Below are positions 23,698 through 24,126 of a stretch of DNA of 24,126 nucleotides, piece by piece. Source of the DNA: a virus; the IMG/VR virus record IMGVR_UViG_3300020439_002272, positions 1-24,126 of that record. One strand, 5' to 3'. The position numbers and the translations under genes are program-made. Each line of letters opens with the position of its first letter. The stretch's first letter is position 1. The notes below the pieces were generated by a model. It made no database searches, had not been told where the DNA came from, and was given only the letters and a program-made list of their open reading frames with translations.

Positions 23698-24126
23698 TCA
23701 AAGTGGAACCTTACGAATGTTACAAAGAATATCTTGCTATCAAAAGACACTTTCAATCACCTTCTTATGATTACTTCAAGTATGATGGTAAAATAAGAAC
23801 ATCTAAAGTGACATTCTCAAAACGTAAAGATAATTTTCTTTTTGCAAAACTCGCTAAGACATATAAAGATGAAGAGATCAAAACATTTTTTGTAGCAAAT
23901 TTTGTAGATAATGAAAACTTTTGGATTACAGATACATTAACAGAACAAGCCGAAGTCTCGTATAGAGATTGGCAAAAAAGAATTCAGAGTTTATCTTATA
24001 TGTTCAATAATGACATTGATAAACTATTGGATGAGTATGAGTTTGATGAAGTCTTTGAGGTAAAAGATGGGCAACATCCCATTTTACTAAAAATGTGTAT
24101 TGCTAAATACTTAATGATTGAGACTT
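23694..24126 (+). CDS. 59: gp59-like DNA helicase loader, 3' end outside window
   Basis: 144 codons are visible from an ATG in an ATGA overlap with gene 33; the frame is still open at the window end (T4 gp59 has 217 residues). The N-terminus VEPYECYKEYLAIKRHF, then SYDYFKYDGKIRTSK and FTKRKD-like FSKRKDNFLFAKLAK, matches the N-terminal HMG-like domain of T4-family helicase-assembly proteins; NFVDNENFWITD and YRDWQKRIQSLSYMF lead into the C-terminal helical domain. Known role: it loads the gp41 replicative helicase onto gp32-coated DNA at forks and recombination intermediates. The basic N-terminal surface is for DNA binding. The identity rests on sequence pattern plus the gene order after 33. 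Confidence 0.85.
   Translation, partial: MIKVEPYECYKEYLAIKRHFQSPSYDYFKYDGKIRTSKVTFSKRKDNFLFAKLAKTYKDEEIKTFFVANFVDNENFWITDTLTEQAEVSYRDWQKRIQSLSYMFNNDIDKLLDEYEFDEVFEVKDGQHPILLKMCIAKYLMIET

Overview
The window is AT-rich, almost fully coding, and reads as part of a large T4-like marine myovirus genome. Evidence for a phage: the right end carries two adjacent T4-type core genes, a gp33-like late-transcription coactivator and a gp59-like helicase loader; exact T4-type late promoter octamers (TATAAATA) occur in the one large non-protein gap; and a minus-strand block encodes probable virion proteins. A permuted, two-piece tmRNA with an alphaproteobacterial-style tag suggests an alphaproteobacterial host. 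Together with the low G+C this makes a SAR11-type (Pelagibacterales) host plausible, but that is inference.

Layout. (1) 1-11116, plus strand: thirteen genes, each overlapping the next by 4-31 bases, so a single tightly coupled polycistronic stretch. It holds six radical SAM proteins (four with an N-terminal cysteine-rich twitch-type region, two with C-terminal SPASM/twitch-type cysteines), an SGNH-hydrolase-like protein, a 62-residue unknown, a GT8-like glycosyltransferase, a methyltransferase-like pair and two minimal GT-A-type glycosyltransferases. (2) 11106-15071, minus strand: three late-type genes, two of them paralogous Ser/Thr/Gly-rich probable structural proteins, plus a protein with an internal tandem duplication. 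(3) 15072-15503: no long protein gene; it holds divergent late promoters, the tmRNA acceptor piece, an intervening spacer containing a 30-codon membrane-peptide ORF, and the tmRNA coding piece. (4) 15504-23480, plus strand: three glycosyltransferases, including a 902-residue GT4-FkbM-GT fusion and a 1404-residue four-module enzyme ending in a TibC/Aah-like O-heptosyltransferase domain. (5) 23473 to the end: genes 33 and 59, overlapping the glycosyltransferase directon.

How the genes may work together. The radical SAM, SGNH, glycosyltransferase and methyltransferase genes look like one surface-glycan or virion-glycan building and decorating programme (inference; no substrate can be read from sequence). 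The minus-strand genes are probably switched on late by gp33-dependent promoters in the 15.1 kb gap, and the same gap starts the tmRNA transcript in the opposite direction. A phage-supplied trans-translation RNA could rescue stalled ribosomes, or retag proteins, during late infection.

The most notable item is the phage-borne circularly permuted tmRNA: a 7-bp acceptor stem with G3-U70, a T arm, an encoded CCA, a PK1-like pseudoknot, and the tag ANNNDYTSAQVALAA followed by a stop codon.
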